Source: Chryseobacterium sp. ZHDP1
GTDB lineage: Bacteria; Bacteroidota; Bacteroidia; Flavobacteriales; Weeksellaceae
Assembly: GCF_018603435.1 (NCBI RefSeq)
Contig: NZ_CP075682.1
Coordinates: forward strand, 2,294,001 to 2,358,000
Length of the DNA: 64,000 bases
Direction of reading: 5' to 3'
Under the pieces are notes generated by a model. The model was not told where the DNA came from. It saw only the letters and a program-made list of their open reading frames with translations, and ran no database searches. Shown here in pieces: positions 1 through 8,027 of this stretch (positions within the stretch are counted from its first letter, which is position 1; each line of letters starts with the position of its first letter). Both the position numbers and the translations under genes were made by a program.

Positions 1-398
1 ATAAGATCGGAAGAAGACCATTACTATTAGCTTTCGGAGTTTTGGGAACCGTCTTCACCTACCCTCTTCTGAATGCTTTAAGCCATACAACCTCTATGTG
101 GGGTGCATTTTTTCTGATTATGTCTGCTTTAATTATTGTAAGCGGCTATACTTCTATTAATGCGGTTGTAAAAGCAGAACTTTTTCCTTCTGAAGTAAGA
201 GCTTTGGGTGTAGGATTACCTTACGCTTTAACGGTTGCTGTTTTCGGCGGAACTGCAGAATATATCGCACTTTGGTTTAAACAGGCGAATGTGGAACATT
301 ATTTTTACTGGTACATTACTGCCTGTATTTTCTTTTCTTTTGTAGTGTACGCCACAATGAAGGATACAAAGAAAACCTCAACGCTGGATAAAGATTAA
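1..398 (+). CDS. MFS transporter, C-terminal part (5' truncated by window edge)
   Basis: The reading frame is already open at base 3 and ends at TAA 396-398, so only about 131 C-terminal residues are seen. They begin with KIGRRP, the D-x-x-GRRP-type loop typical of the middle of major facilitator transporters, followed by roughly four hydrophobic segments and a charged cytoplasmic tail (KDTKKTSTLDKD). The segment containing ELFPSEVRALGVGLPYAL resembles the metabolite:H+ symporter branch (KgtP/ProP-like) in which E(x)FP(x)xVRaxG is common. The substrate cannot be read from this fragment. A strong bidirectional terminator follows. The TTG at 42 is not a start; it lies inside the continuing frame. 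Confidence 0.85.
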   Translation, partial: KIGRRPLLLAFGVLGTVFTYPLLNALSHTTSMWGAFFLIMSALIIVSGYTSINAVVKAELFPSEVRALGVGLPYALTVAVFGGTAEYIALWFKQANVEHYFYWYITACIFFSFVVYATMKDTKKTSTLDKD

Positions 399-405
399 TT
401 GATGA

Positions 406-447
406 TAAAAAAATTCGGCTCAGGTTCCCTGAGCCGAACTTTTTTAT
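406..447. terminator. Bidirectional intrinsic terminator
   Basis: An 11-bp perfect stem (414-424 with 428-438) has a 3-base loop, an A run on the left and a T run on the right. It serves the MFS gene on the plus strand and the small gene at 449-661 on the minus strand. Confidence 0.9.
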
Positions 448-448
448 T

Positions 449-661
449 TTAATGATAAGCCTGCTTAAATTTCTCTAAAATATTGTCCAGATTATGCCTC
501 TGAACATAAACACTCTTCACCTCTTCATACCTCGGCGATTTATAAAAAACTTCGTGGAAATCCATACTGCCGTTTCCTACTTTTACCACTTTCTGTACTT
601 CGATATTCAACTTTCTTAATTCGTCTTTAAAAACCTGAAATTCATCTTGTATATTCTTCAT
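449..661 (-). CDS. Hypothetical protein, 70 aa
   Basis: A small, highly charged soluble protein with no signal peptide or membrane segment. It looks mostly helical (KNIQDEFQVFKDELRKL, then a C-terminal NLDNILEKFKQAYH). I do not recognise the family. In favour of a real gene: its stop lies right beside a terminator that works on this strand, and a -7-like TATGTTTG sits about 100 nt upstream (766-773 on the minus strand). Against it: the short length and the lack of a close -33 element. The gene stands alone between two plus-strand genes. Confidence 0.55.
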   Translation of the reverse strand: MKNIQDEFQVFKDELRKLNIEVQKVVKVGNGSMDFHEVFYKSPRYEEVKSVYVQRHNLDNILEKFKQAYH

Positions 662-886
662 CTATATTTTTGGATTTAATTAAAACTATCTCTTTACATC
701 AAACACCCTACCAAAACAAGGGGGTCGTGTTTAAATTCTGAATAAAGTTAATGAAATATTCCATACAAACATAAGATTTAGACAATATTTTAATAAAAAA
801 TTTACGACAATCTAAATTATTTTATAATATATATACATTTTTAACAGATTTAACGTTTAAATAAATAATTTAAAAACTTAATAACA

Positions 887-1564
887 ATGACGCTTAAAAC
901 CGCTTTTACCGTAGCACTTTTATTACTGTTTAATTTTTTCAGAACCCAGAAGCCGGAATTCAAAGCTCCCGATTATGCTTCCATTCAGAAGAACATAGAA
1001 GATAAAAAGTCGGAGTTTTACTATCCCGATCTCCTGAAAAAACTAAAGCAGAACGATACACTCATTACACAGGAACAATACCGTCATCTCTATTACGGAT
1101 ATACTTTTCAGCCAGATTATGAACCGTATAAGATCGACGATAATCTTGAAGAAATGACGAAATTCTACCGTGGAGAAATATCTGATAAAGATCTGCCAAA
1201 AGGAATTAAACTGTTCAGACAAACTCTGGAAAAAAATCCTCTGGATTTAAGGGCAATGAATTATCTCGCTTATCTGTACCATCTCACCAAAGACGAGGTG
1301 ACAGCAAAAAAGATTTCACGTAATTTTCACGGATTACTGGAAGCATTTCTTTCCAGCGGAGACGGAATGACGTGTGGAACAGGCTTTCATGTAATTTCCA
1401 TATCTCATGAATATGTACTCATGAATATGTTTGAAATGGAAGCCCAATCGCAGAGTTATGACGGAGTGTGCGATTATCAGGAGTTTGAAAAAGGCAAATA
1501 TAAAATTGCCGGATTATACTTTAATGTGAGTAAACTTTACGGGAAAATGTCCTTCAAAAGATAG
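887..1564 (+). CDS. DUF4919 domain-containing protein
   Basis: A 225-aa protein with an N-terminal hydrophobic stretch (residues 5-18) that can act as a signal peptide or anchor, so probably periplasmic. The core motif YYGYTFQPDYEPY (about 68-80) and the TPR-like middle (KGIKLFRQTLEKNPLDLRAMNYLAYLYH, about 103-130) match the Bacteroidota family DUF4919. The function of the family is not known. Residues 150-200 contain a short conserved-looking stretch with GDGMTCGTGFHVIS. The gene has 225 bp of AT-rich DNA upstream and a repeat element downstream, so it is probably monocistronic. The start ATG is the first in frame after AT-rich DNA. Confidence 0.8.
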   Translation: MTLKTAFTVALLLLFNFFRTQKPEFKAPDYASIQKNIEDKKSEFYYPDLLKKLKQNDTLITQEQYRHLYYGYTFQPDYEPYKIDDNLEEMTKFYRGEISDKDLPKGIKLFRQTLEKNPLDLRAMNYLAYLYHLTKDEVTAKKISRNFHGLLEAFLSSGDGMTCGTGFHVISISHEYVLMNMFEMEAQSQSYDGVCDYQEFEKGKYKIAGLYFNVSKLYGKMSFKR

Positions 1565-1701
1565 ATTTGTTTACGTCTTATGCAACTGTAAAAGGTACAA
1601 ATGATGAGTTTTATTTCTTTAAGAAAGTCAATATACTATCCTATTATTTATCAGTAGGTTTAGCGACATTTGCAGTGAGAGTCTAAGTTTGATTAAACAA
1701 G

Positions 1702-1931
1702 TTTGATGAAGTTGTTTAAAGTAAAAGAGTTTGCTCCTTTAGGAGCAGAATCTGTGTAGAAATAAGAATAAATCCGTCAATCAATCCTATGGATTGATAT
1801 CTTAAATACGATAAATTTTCTAAAGATAGCGTTCCTACGGAACGCAGAACGCCTTGCGAATATGGTGTCTACACAGATAAAACTCTATAGAGTTTTCTAC
1901 CATTTTACTTTAAACAACTTTGATGTTAAAA
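1702..1931. repeat. Nested multi-hairpin intergenic element (MITE/REP-like)
   Basis: The element has outer 16-bp perfect inverted repeats (1711-1726 and 1903-1918) and inner 10-bp inverted repeats (1751-1760 and 1868-1877). Between and beside them lie four small palindromes: 1733-1746 (6-bp arms), 1780-1798 (8-bp arms), 1829-1845 (7-bp arms) and 1879-1896 (18-bp perfect palindrome). No reading frame of note is present. It fills the gap between the DUF4919 gene and the methyltransferase gene. Its origin as a mobile or RNA-forming repeat is an inference from the symmetry. Confidence 0.8.
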
Positions 1932-1963
1932 TTTTAATTTAGCATTTCTAAAAGTATTTCGAA

Positions 1964-2569
1964 ATGACTAATAAAAGCCACTGGGAAAATGTCTATGAAA
2001 CCAAAACCCCTGAAGAAGTAAGCTGGACGCAGAAAAAACCGCAGACCTCACTGGAACTCATCAGATCTTTAGGATCGGATAAAAGTGTAAAAATTATCGA
2101 TATTGGCGGCGGAGACAGCAATCTCGCAGATTTTCTTCTGGAAGAGGGCTACGAAAACATAACCGTTCTTGATATTTCTGAAAAAGCTTTGGAAAGAGCA
2201 AAACGAAGGTTAGGGAAAGACGCAGAAAAAATACAATGGATTGTTGCAGACATCATTGCCTTTACTCCTGAAGAAACGTATGACATTTGGCATGACAGAG
2301 CAGCTTTTCATTTCTTTACCCGTTCGGAAGATATTTCAAAATATGTAAGAATTGCAGAAAAAGCGGTTTCGAAAAACCTTATTGTAGGAACTTTTTCTAA
2401 AAACGGTCCGAAAAAATGCAGCGGACTTGAAATCTCGCAATATGATGAAGAATCGATGAATTCTATTTTTGAAAACAGCTTTGAAAAAACAGATTGTATC
2501 ACAGAAGATCACATTACTCCTTTCAGCACTGTCCAAAACTTTATTTTCTGTACCTTTAAAAAGAAATAA
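1964..2569 (+). CDS. Class I SAM-dependent methyltransferase
   Basis: A 201-aa soluble Rossmann-fold methyltransferase. The N-terminus SHWENVYETKTPEEVSW is a hallmark of a small methyltransferase family often annotated as type 11/12. Motif I for SAM binding is IIDIGGGDSNLADFLL (about 44-59), followed by the acidic VLDIS at the end of strand 2 and WHDRAAFHF as the motif IV region. The substrate is not evident; relatives include thiopurine/tellurite-type enzymes, but this is not decided by the sequence. It lies 49 bp before the CPBP protease gene on the same strand. Confidence 0.85.
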   Translation: MTNKSHWENVYETKTPEEVSWTQKKPQTSLELIRSLGSDKSVKIIDIGGGDSNLADFLLEEGYENITVLDISEKALERAKRRLGKDAEKIQWIVADIIAFTPEETYDIWHDRAAFHFFTRSEDISKYVRIAEKAVSKNLIVGTFSKNGPKKCSGLEISQYDEESMNSIFENSFEKTDCITEDHITPFSTVQNFIFCTFKKK

Positions 2570-2618
2570 AAACCGTAACCAATTTATAATTCTTAAAACT
2601 TATTCCTAAAAACAATCC

Positions 2619-3491
2619 GTGAATTACTTTCTGAGATTTAAACATGATATCTCCGCTTTTTTACAGTTTATGAAAAAGCCTGATGATGTGCAGACAGCAC
2701 TTTCTTCCAAAAGAAAACTTCAGCTCATCTCCAATCTTCTGATTATTGAGATCGTTTTCTTTTTGATTGTCGTACTTCCTCTAAACTATCTGGCGGAAAA
2801 ATGCATCACTCTAAAACCATCCGATGCTTTTGAAAACTTAACATGGCTTCAGGCGGTCTTTTTAATGGTAATTTTTGCTCCGCTTTCGGAAGAATTTATT
2901 TTCCGGTATGTTCTTCGTTACAAAAAGCTTTTTTCACACTTTATCAGCAGGGAAAAATGGAACAGAATTTTTCCGTTTCTCGTTTATATTTCTTCAATCA
3001 TCTTCGGATTGGTACATCTGGATAATTACGTGAATGATTCGTGGACTTTTTATGCATTGTCTCCCTTCATTGTGGCTTCTCAATTGTCGGGTGGACTTAT
3101 TTTAAGCTACATCCGTGTAAGACTGAATATTTTTTACAGCATGCTTTATCATGCGTTATGGAATCTTCTGTTCGGAATTTCTATTCCTTGCATCATGTTG
3201 CTTTTTACGTCTCCTTTTGCTGAAAAAACACAGGATTACGATATAAGAATTGAGCAGAAAGCTTTTATAAATGCCAACGAACCTGTATTATCTGAAACGA
3301 AAATTGTTGATGACAGAATACACAGCGTTGAAACCAGACAATATTCACTTCAGAGTTTATTGGATCATCTTTACGGAAAAGATAAATTGACAACGGATGA
3401 AGGCCTGATGAATATTCATTTCAAATCAGAAAAAGGAATCTCCAAAGATGAATTTTTGAAAATTTTACAGAAAGAATACGAAATCAAATAA
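2619..3491 (+). CDS. CPBP family intramembrane metalloprotease
   Basis: A 290-aa protein with several hydrophobic segments in residues 35-200 and a hydrophilic C-terminal tail of about 85 residues. The CPBP/CAAX (Abi) signature is present: EEFIFRYVLRY (about 91-101), a histidine in FGLVHLDN (about 130-137) and HALWNLLFG (about 178-186), which supply the Glu and His residues expected at the intramembrane active site. The substrate is unknown. The frame opens with GTG at 2619; the first in-frame ATG (2670, MKKPDD) would still keep all membrane segments, so the exact start is open. A bidirectional terminator follows the stop. Confidence 0.85.
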   Translation: MNYFLRFKHDISAFLQFMKKPDDVQTALSSKRKLQLISNLLIIEIVFFLIVVLPLNYLAEKCITLKPSDAFENLTWLQAVFLMVIFAPLSEEFIFRYVLRYKKLFSHFISREKWNRIFPFLVYISSIIFGLVHLDNYVNDSWTFYALSPFIVASQLSGGLILSYIRVRLNIFYSMLYHALWNLLFGISIPCIMLLFTSPFAEKTQDYDIRIEQKAFINANEPVLSETKIVDDRIHSVETRQYSLQSLLDHLYGKDKLTTDEGLMNIHFKSEKGISKDEFLKILQKEYEIK

Positions 3492-3492
3492 A

Positions 3493-3524
3493 AAAAGGTT
3501 AAAACCAATCGATTTTAACCTTTT
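3493..3524. terminator. Bidirectional terminator between convergent genes
   Basis: A 12-bp perfect inverted repeat (3493-3504 with 3513-3524), rich in A on the left and T on the right, lies between the stops of the CPBP gene and the ABC transporter gene. Confidence 0.85.
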
Positions 3525-3539
3525 CTATAGATAATAAAT

Positions 3540-5297
3540 TTACTTCTTAGTTTCTTCTTCCAGTTCCACTTCATGTCTCAGCTGAGCTTTGTAAAGGGTG
3601 GAGTAATATCCGTTTTTGTCCAGAAGTTCGAGATGTTTGCCTTCTTCAACAATTTTTCCATGTTCCATCACGATAATTTTATCGGCTTTTTCAATGGTAG
3701 AAAGTCGGTGTGCAATAATGATTGATGTTCTGTTTTTCGTAATTTTTTCCGTGGCTCTCTGAATCAGTTTTTCACTTTCGTGGTCGATGGAAGAGGTAGC
3801 TTCATCTAAAATCAGAATCTTAGGATCAGACAGATAGGCTCTTAAGAAAGACAGCAATTGTCTCTGTCCCAGAGAAATGGACGAACCTCTTTCGCTTACC
3901 ACATAATCATATCCTCCCGGAAGCTGTTCGATAAATTCATCAACTTCAATTTCTTTTGCTCCTGCCTTTATTTTATCCAGTGTAATGCTTTCATCCCCGA
4001 AAGAAAGATTTTCATAAATACTTCCGTGGAACAGGAAAACATCCTGCAGAACGACTCCGATGTGGCTTCTTAAATTATACAGTTCGTAATCTTTCAGATC
4101 CACATCATCAATTAAAATATTTCCGGAATTAATATCATACAATCTTGTAATTAAACTGATGATCGTAGATTTTCCGGCTCCGGTTGCGCCTACAATTGCC
4201 ACAGTTTCACCCGGATTTACTTTAAAATCAATTCCTTTTAATACTTCCTGCTTTTCGTCATACGCAAAATGTACATTTTTAAATTCAATTTTTCCGTCAA
4301 AATGGTCTTTTTCCACTCTACCGTTGTTCGGCATGGCATTGTCTTCATCCATTAATCCTAAAACCCTTTCTGCGCCTACAATTCCTCGCTGAATATTGTT
4401 GAAACGGTCGGCAATCTGCCGTAAAGGACGGATCAGCATCGAAATATACTGGATAAATGCAATCACAACTCCTGCACTGATTGTAATATATCCTCCGTAA
4501 AAAAGGATAAACCCGATGAAAAGAGAAGAAATTAATTCCACCACAGGAAAAAACAGCGAGAAGATAAAAACCGTTCTCAGCAAAGCACTCTTTAAAGTAA
4601 TATTGATATCATCAAACTTCTTAAATTCCGCTTCCTGCCTGTTGAAAACCTGAATGATCGGCATTCCCGCCAGTCTTTCCTGAACAAAGGAATTCTGGTT
4701 GGAAGTCCAGTTTCTTTCATCTCCGAATGCTTTTTTCAGCCTTTTCTGGAAAAATCTTGTAATCACGACCATTAAAGGTAAAATCGCCAGTGTAATATAA
4801 CTGAGATGAACATTGGTACTGAACATCATTACCAGTACAAAAATAATTCTCAGCACATCCCCGAAAACCATTAAAAAACCATCCGTATAAACCGTTGCAA
4901 TGGTTTCCACATCACCTACCGCTCTCGTCACCAACTGTCCGATCGGAGTTTTATCGAAGAAAGATGTTTTAAAATAAATCAGCTTATTATACAGCCTCTC
5001 TCTTATGTCTCGGATTACATTCTGCGAAATGAAATTGGAGAAATAAACCAGAAAAAAGTTTAAAATGGTTTCTGTGAAAACCAGACCGACCAAAAGATAA
5101 ATATGCTTTAACATCAGCGCTTTATCTTTCAGCTTGGTAATATCATTATCCACCACTTCCATGGTAAGATAAGGACGGTAAGTAGAAACTATTGCCAGAA
5201 AAATGGAAATCACTAAAGTAAGGATGAACCAAGAACGGAACTTCATTCCGATAAAGAACAGCCTCTTTACAATTCCCCAGGTATCTTGTTTTTTCAT
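3540..5297 (-). CDS. ABC exporter, fused membrane and ATPase domains (MsbA/MDR type)
   Basis: A 585-aa type I (type IV fold) ABC half-transporter. Residues 1-310 form six membrane helices; residues 335-570 form the ATPase with Walker A VGATGAGKST (about 375-384), the Q-loop near LQDVFLF, signature ISLGQRQ (about 483-489), Walker B ILILDEATS and the switch histidine in IIAHRLST. It is expected to work as a homodimer or heterodimer in the inner membrane and export lipid or drug-like substrates. There is no fused peptidase domain, so it is not a bacteriocin exporter. It stands alone, and the gap upstream holds repeats. Confidence 0.9.
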   Translation of the reverse strand: MKKQDTWGIVKRLFFIGMKFRSWFILTLVISIFLAIVSTYRPYLTMEVVDNDITKLKDKALMLKHIYLLVGLVFTETILNFFLVYFSNFISQNVIRDIRERLYNKLIYFKTSFFDKTPIGQLVTRAVGDVETIATVYTDGFLMVFGDVLRIIFVLVMMFSTNVHLSYITLAILPLMVVITRFFQKRLKKAFGDERNWTSNQNSFVQERLAGMPIIQVFNRQEAEFKKFDDINITLKSALLRTVFIFSLFFPVVELISSLFIGFILFYGGYITISAGVVIAFIQYISMLIRPLRQIADRFNNIQRGIVGAERVLGLMDEDNAMPNNGRVEKDHFDGKIEFKNVHFAYDEKQEVLKGIDFKVNPGETVAIVGATGAGKSTIISLITRLYDINSGNILIDDVDLKDYELYNLRSHIGVVLQDVFLFHGSIYENLSFGDESITLDKIKAGAKEIEVDEFIEQLPGGYDYVVSERGSSISLGQRQLLSFLRAYLSDPKILILDEATSSIDHESEKLIQRATEKITKNRTSIIIAHRLSTIEKADKIIVMEHGKIVEEGKHLELLDKNGYYSTLYKAQLRHEVELEEETKK

Positions 5298-5525
5298 TGT
5301 ACGAATTGAAGAAAAGAATTATATAAAATTCTATGCAAAAATAAGACTTTCAAATTTGTCTGCGTTTACAAGATTGTGAAATACTCATGAAAAATTCAGA
5401 TAGGTGTTATTTATGGTATAGATGAAAAACAATAAAAATGCTCAATTTAAAAATAATCAGAGCAAAAAACACAGATCATCGGAGATCTCCGGCGGCAAGA
5501 TTTTACAGGTTCTTATCGTCGGAAG

Positions 5526-5667
5526 TTCCGACGGGGCAAACCCATATTCAGGAAAGCAAGTGTGAATGTCCGACAGGGCAAACCAATTTTGGGGCAGGCA
5601 AAAATGAACTTCCGACAGCGCAAACCAATATTCAGGGAAGCAAATGTGAACGTCCGACGAGGCAAAC
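5526..5667. repeat. 42-bp tandem repeat, about 3.4 degenerate copies
   Basis: Copies start at 5526, 5568, 5610 and (partial) 5652, each with the core TCCGAC-N2-GGCAAAC or a close variant. A hairpin with 8-bp arms (5517-5524 with 5526-5533) leads into the array. Because 42 is divisible by 3, every frame reads as a 14-residue repeat; the plus frame from 5438 gives PTGQT-like units (81 aa) and another from 5562 gives 62 aa. I do not call either a gene. The repeat sits in the 586-bp gap between the ABC exporter and truA. Confidence 0.75.
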
Positions 5668-5771
5668 TACCAATGACGGCTGAAAATCATACTCCTCAAG
5701 TCCCGCGAGATGTTGTAATGCACAGGCAAGTTTTTCGATTTCGTTCATGATTTTCGTTTTTTTATTTTCTT

Positions 5772-5880
5772 TTAAACACAAATTACACTAATATTTTTTC
5801 ACAAATGACTCAAATCTAATAAAGAAAATCTAAAATTATTTGTGAATATTCGTGGAATTATTTGTGGAATTTGTGTTTAA
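5772..5880. repeat. Imperfect intergenic inverted repeat (ACACAAAT family)
   Basis: The left arm from 5772 begins TTAAACACAAATT and the right arm ends AATTTGTGTTTAA at 5880, with degenerate matches further in (CACAAAT against ATTTGTG). A related element lies at 12529-12690. It sits just after the truA stop, where it could fold in the mRNA. Confidence 0.65.
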
Positions 5881-5883
5881 ATA

Positions 5884-6618
5884 TCACTCAAAATCATATC
5901 CAACATCCACGAGATACAATCCATGCGCCGGTGCAGAAGTTCCCGCAGAATTCCGGTGTTTGTCTTCAATAACTTTTCTTACATCTTCAGGCTGTAATTT
6001 TCCTGAACCTACTTCTACCATTGTTCCCACAATAGCTCTCACCATATTTCTCAGAAAGCGGTTCGCAGAAACGGTAAATTTCAGTTCGCTTCCATGCTGC
6101 TCCCATTCTGCTTTGTAGATTTTGCAGAGATTGGTTTTATTGTCGGTGTGTAATTTTGCAAAACTCGTAAAATCCTCATATTCAAATAAAATTTTACAGG
6201 CTTCATTCATTTTTTCGACATCCAAAGGTTTTCTCCAGTGCTGCCACGCCGATTCTTCCGTGAACGGATTTTTTTCAAGGGAAATATAGTATTCGTACGT
6301 TCGGTAAGTAGCATCAAAACGCGCATGGAAATCATCTTTTACAGGAAAAATCCTTTTAATGGAAATATCTGCCGGAAGAAAACTGTTCAGTCTTCTCACC
6401 AGTTCCTGATCCAGAATTTTCTCCGTATCAAAATGAGCAAAAATCTTCTTCGCATGAACGCCCGTATCCGTTCTCCCCGCTCCCGTTGTCTTAATCTCTT
6501 CTCGTAAAATCGTGGAAAGTGCTTTTTCCAGCTCTTCCTGCACAGAAATAGCATTCGGCTGAATCTGGTAACCGAAATAATTCTTGCCGTTGTAGGAAAA
6601 TTCTATAAAATATCTCAA
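5884..6618 (-). CDS. truA: tRNA pseudouridine(38-40) synthase TruA
   Basis: A 244-aa TruA homologue of normal length. It isomerises uridines 38-40 of the tRNA anticodon arm. The catalytic aspartate lies in the motif GAGRTDTGVHA, at about residue 51, and the N-terminus RYFIEFSYNGKNYFGYQIQP is typical of the family. The C-terminal half carries the conserved NRFLRNMVRAIVGTM segment. The gene is monocistronic on the minus strand, with repeat-bearing gaps on both sides. Confidence 0.95.
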   Translation of the reverse strand: MRYFIEFSYNGKNYFGYQIQPNAISVQEELEKALSTILREEIKTTGAGRTDTGVHAKKIFAHFDTEKILDQELVRRLNSFLPADISIKRIFPVKDDFHARFDATYRTYEYYISLEKNPFTEESAWQHWRKPLDVEKMNEACKILFEYEDFTSFAKLHTDNKTNLCKIYKAEWEQHGSELKFTVSANRFLRNMVRAIVGTMVEVGSGKLQPEDVRKVIEDKHRNSAGTSAPAHGLYLVDVGYDFE

Positions 6619-6689
6619 GGTAAATAAAATAAATATCTGTTGTTTATTTCGATATATAACTTAATTTGAATCAATATCAGTTTGTATTT

Positions 6690-6850
6690 CTTCCATAAAC
6701 GAAGTGGCTTTGTTTAGCTTAAAAAAAGATTTGTTTTAATAAAACTTTGTTTAACCTTGCGAGAACTTAAACGCAAAGGCATACAAAGATTTTTATTTAT
6801 CTACAATTCCCAAATATTTTAAAGATAAACAAAGGCATTTCAATTACTAT
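6690..6850. repeat. Decayed repeat-bearing spacer before lpxK
   Basis: The 383-bp gap 6619-7001 holds no gene. It contains the segment GGCTTTGTTTAxCTTAAAAA (about 6704-6727), which recurs with small changes at about 9795-9814, and ACCTTGCGAGAA plus AACGCAAAGGC stretches of the kind seen near other genes in this window. It looks like a decayed intergenic repeat. Confidence 0.45.
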
Positions 6851-6986
6851 AGAAAGACAAGTTAAAATGCACAGCAGATTATAACTCTACAAAAATACTT
6901 TAATTTGATGATAATCAATAACAGATTTTTTAAAATAAATATCGAAAAGTAGCTACCATAATCATCCAAATCCATGTGAAATTTCC

Positions 6987-6994
6987 TATTTTTG
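6987..6994 (+). promoter_or_regulatory. -7 element TATTTTTG of the lpxK promoter
   Basis: This matches the Bacteroidota -7 consensus TAnnTTTG. Transcription would start near 6998, giving a leader of only a few bases before the ATG at 7002. No clear -33 element is seen. Confidence 0.6.
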
Positions 6995-7001
6995 CAAACG
7001 T

Positions 7002-8027
7002 ATGAAAAGATGGTACCTCTATCCTTTTTCCCTCGGTTATCACATGGTAACGGGTATCCGAAACACAATGTATGATCTGGGAATCTTTAAATCTGTGAAA
7101 TTCAAAACGCCGATAATCTGTGTCGGAAACCTTTCTGTGGGCGGAAGCGGAAAATCGCCGATGGTGATGTATCTTGCACATTTCCTGTCCAAACATTACA
7201 GAACCGGTGTGCTTTCCAGAGGATACGGAAGACTTACGAAAGGATATGCTGTTACGAATTATGAAAGCAATTACAAAACAGTAGGCGATGAAGCCATGCA
7301 GTTGTTTGAACGTTTTAAAAACCGTTTTGTAATCGCCGTTTCCGAAGAAAGAGTTCCCGGAGCCAAAAAAGTAATCAGCGATATGGATCTTGACGTTCTG
7401 GTTCTGGACGATGCAATGCAGCACAGAGCGATAAAAGCAGGATTCAATATTATGATGACCGATTTTAATGATCCTTATTTTAAAGATCATCTTCTACCGG
7501 CGGGAGATTTAAGAGAATCCAGAGCAGGATCCAAAAGAGCAGATATCATCATGGTGAGCAAATGTCCCGATGAACTTACCGAGGAAACCAAACAGTATTA
7601 CATTTCCAGAATAAGACCGGACCGTACCCAAAAAGTATTCTTTTCATCTATCGGATACGACGAAAATGTATACGGAAGAGAAAAAATGCTTCCCGACAAC
7701 AACCTGAATTATTACGACATTCTTTTAATTACAGGAATTGCCAATCCGAAACCTCTCCTTACCCATCTTGCGAAATTTTCGCAGAGAGTGAAACATTTAA
7801 AATTCAGAGATCATCATAATTTCACGGAAGCCGATATTAAAAATATTATAGCGGAATATAAAAAATTAGGAGAATATAAATTGATCTTAACCACTGAAAA
7901 AGACTATGTGCGTCTGAAAAGTTTTGACTATCTTAGAGATATTGTGTACTACTGGCCGATCAATGTAATTATTGATAAAAAGGAAGAATTCAATCAAATC
8001 ATCTTAGATTATGTTAGAAAAAATTAA
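7002..8027 (+). CDS. lpxK: Tetraacyldisaccharide 4'-kinase LpxK
   Basis: A 341-aa inner-membrane-associated kinase that phosphorylates the 4' position of the lipid A disaccharide precursor. The P-loop GNLSVGGSGKSP is at residues 42-53, preceded by the usual membrane-facing N-terminus (MKRWYLYPFSLGY). LDDAMQHR and the GDLRE motif follow, both conserved in LpxK. The end of the gene overlaps the start of the purine nucleoside phosphorylase gene by 17 bases in another frame, so the two are translated from one mRNA and may be coupled. Confidence 0.93.
   Translation: MKRWYLYPFSLGYHMVTGIRNTMYDLGIFKSVKFKTPIICVGNLSVGGSGKSPMVMYLAHFLSKHYRTGVLSRGYGRLTKGYAVTNYESNYKTVGDEAMQLFERFKNRFVIAVSEERVPGAKKVISDMDLDVLVLDDAMQHRAIKAGFNIMMTDFNDPYFKDHLLPAGDLRESRAGSKRADIIMVSKCPDELTEETKQYYISRIRPDRTQKVFFSSIGYDENVYGREKMLPDNNLNYYDILLITGIANPKPLLTHLAKFSQRVKHLKFRDHHNFTEADIKNIIAEYKKLGEYKLILTTEKDYVRLKSFDYLRDIVYYWPINVIIDKKEEFNQIILDYVRKN

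Noticed and set aside
5438..5750. Two plus-strand frames (81 and 62 aa) over the 42-bp repeat as genes
   Set aside because: The repeat period is divisible by three, so several frames stay open by construction; no promoter or conserved start supports either.
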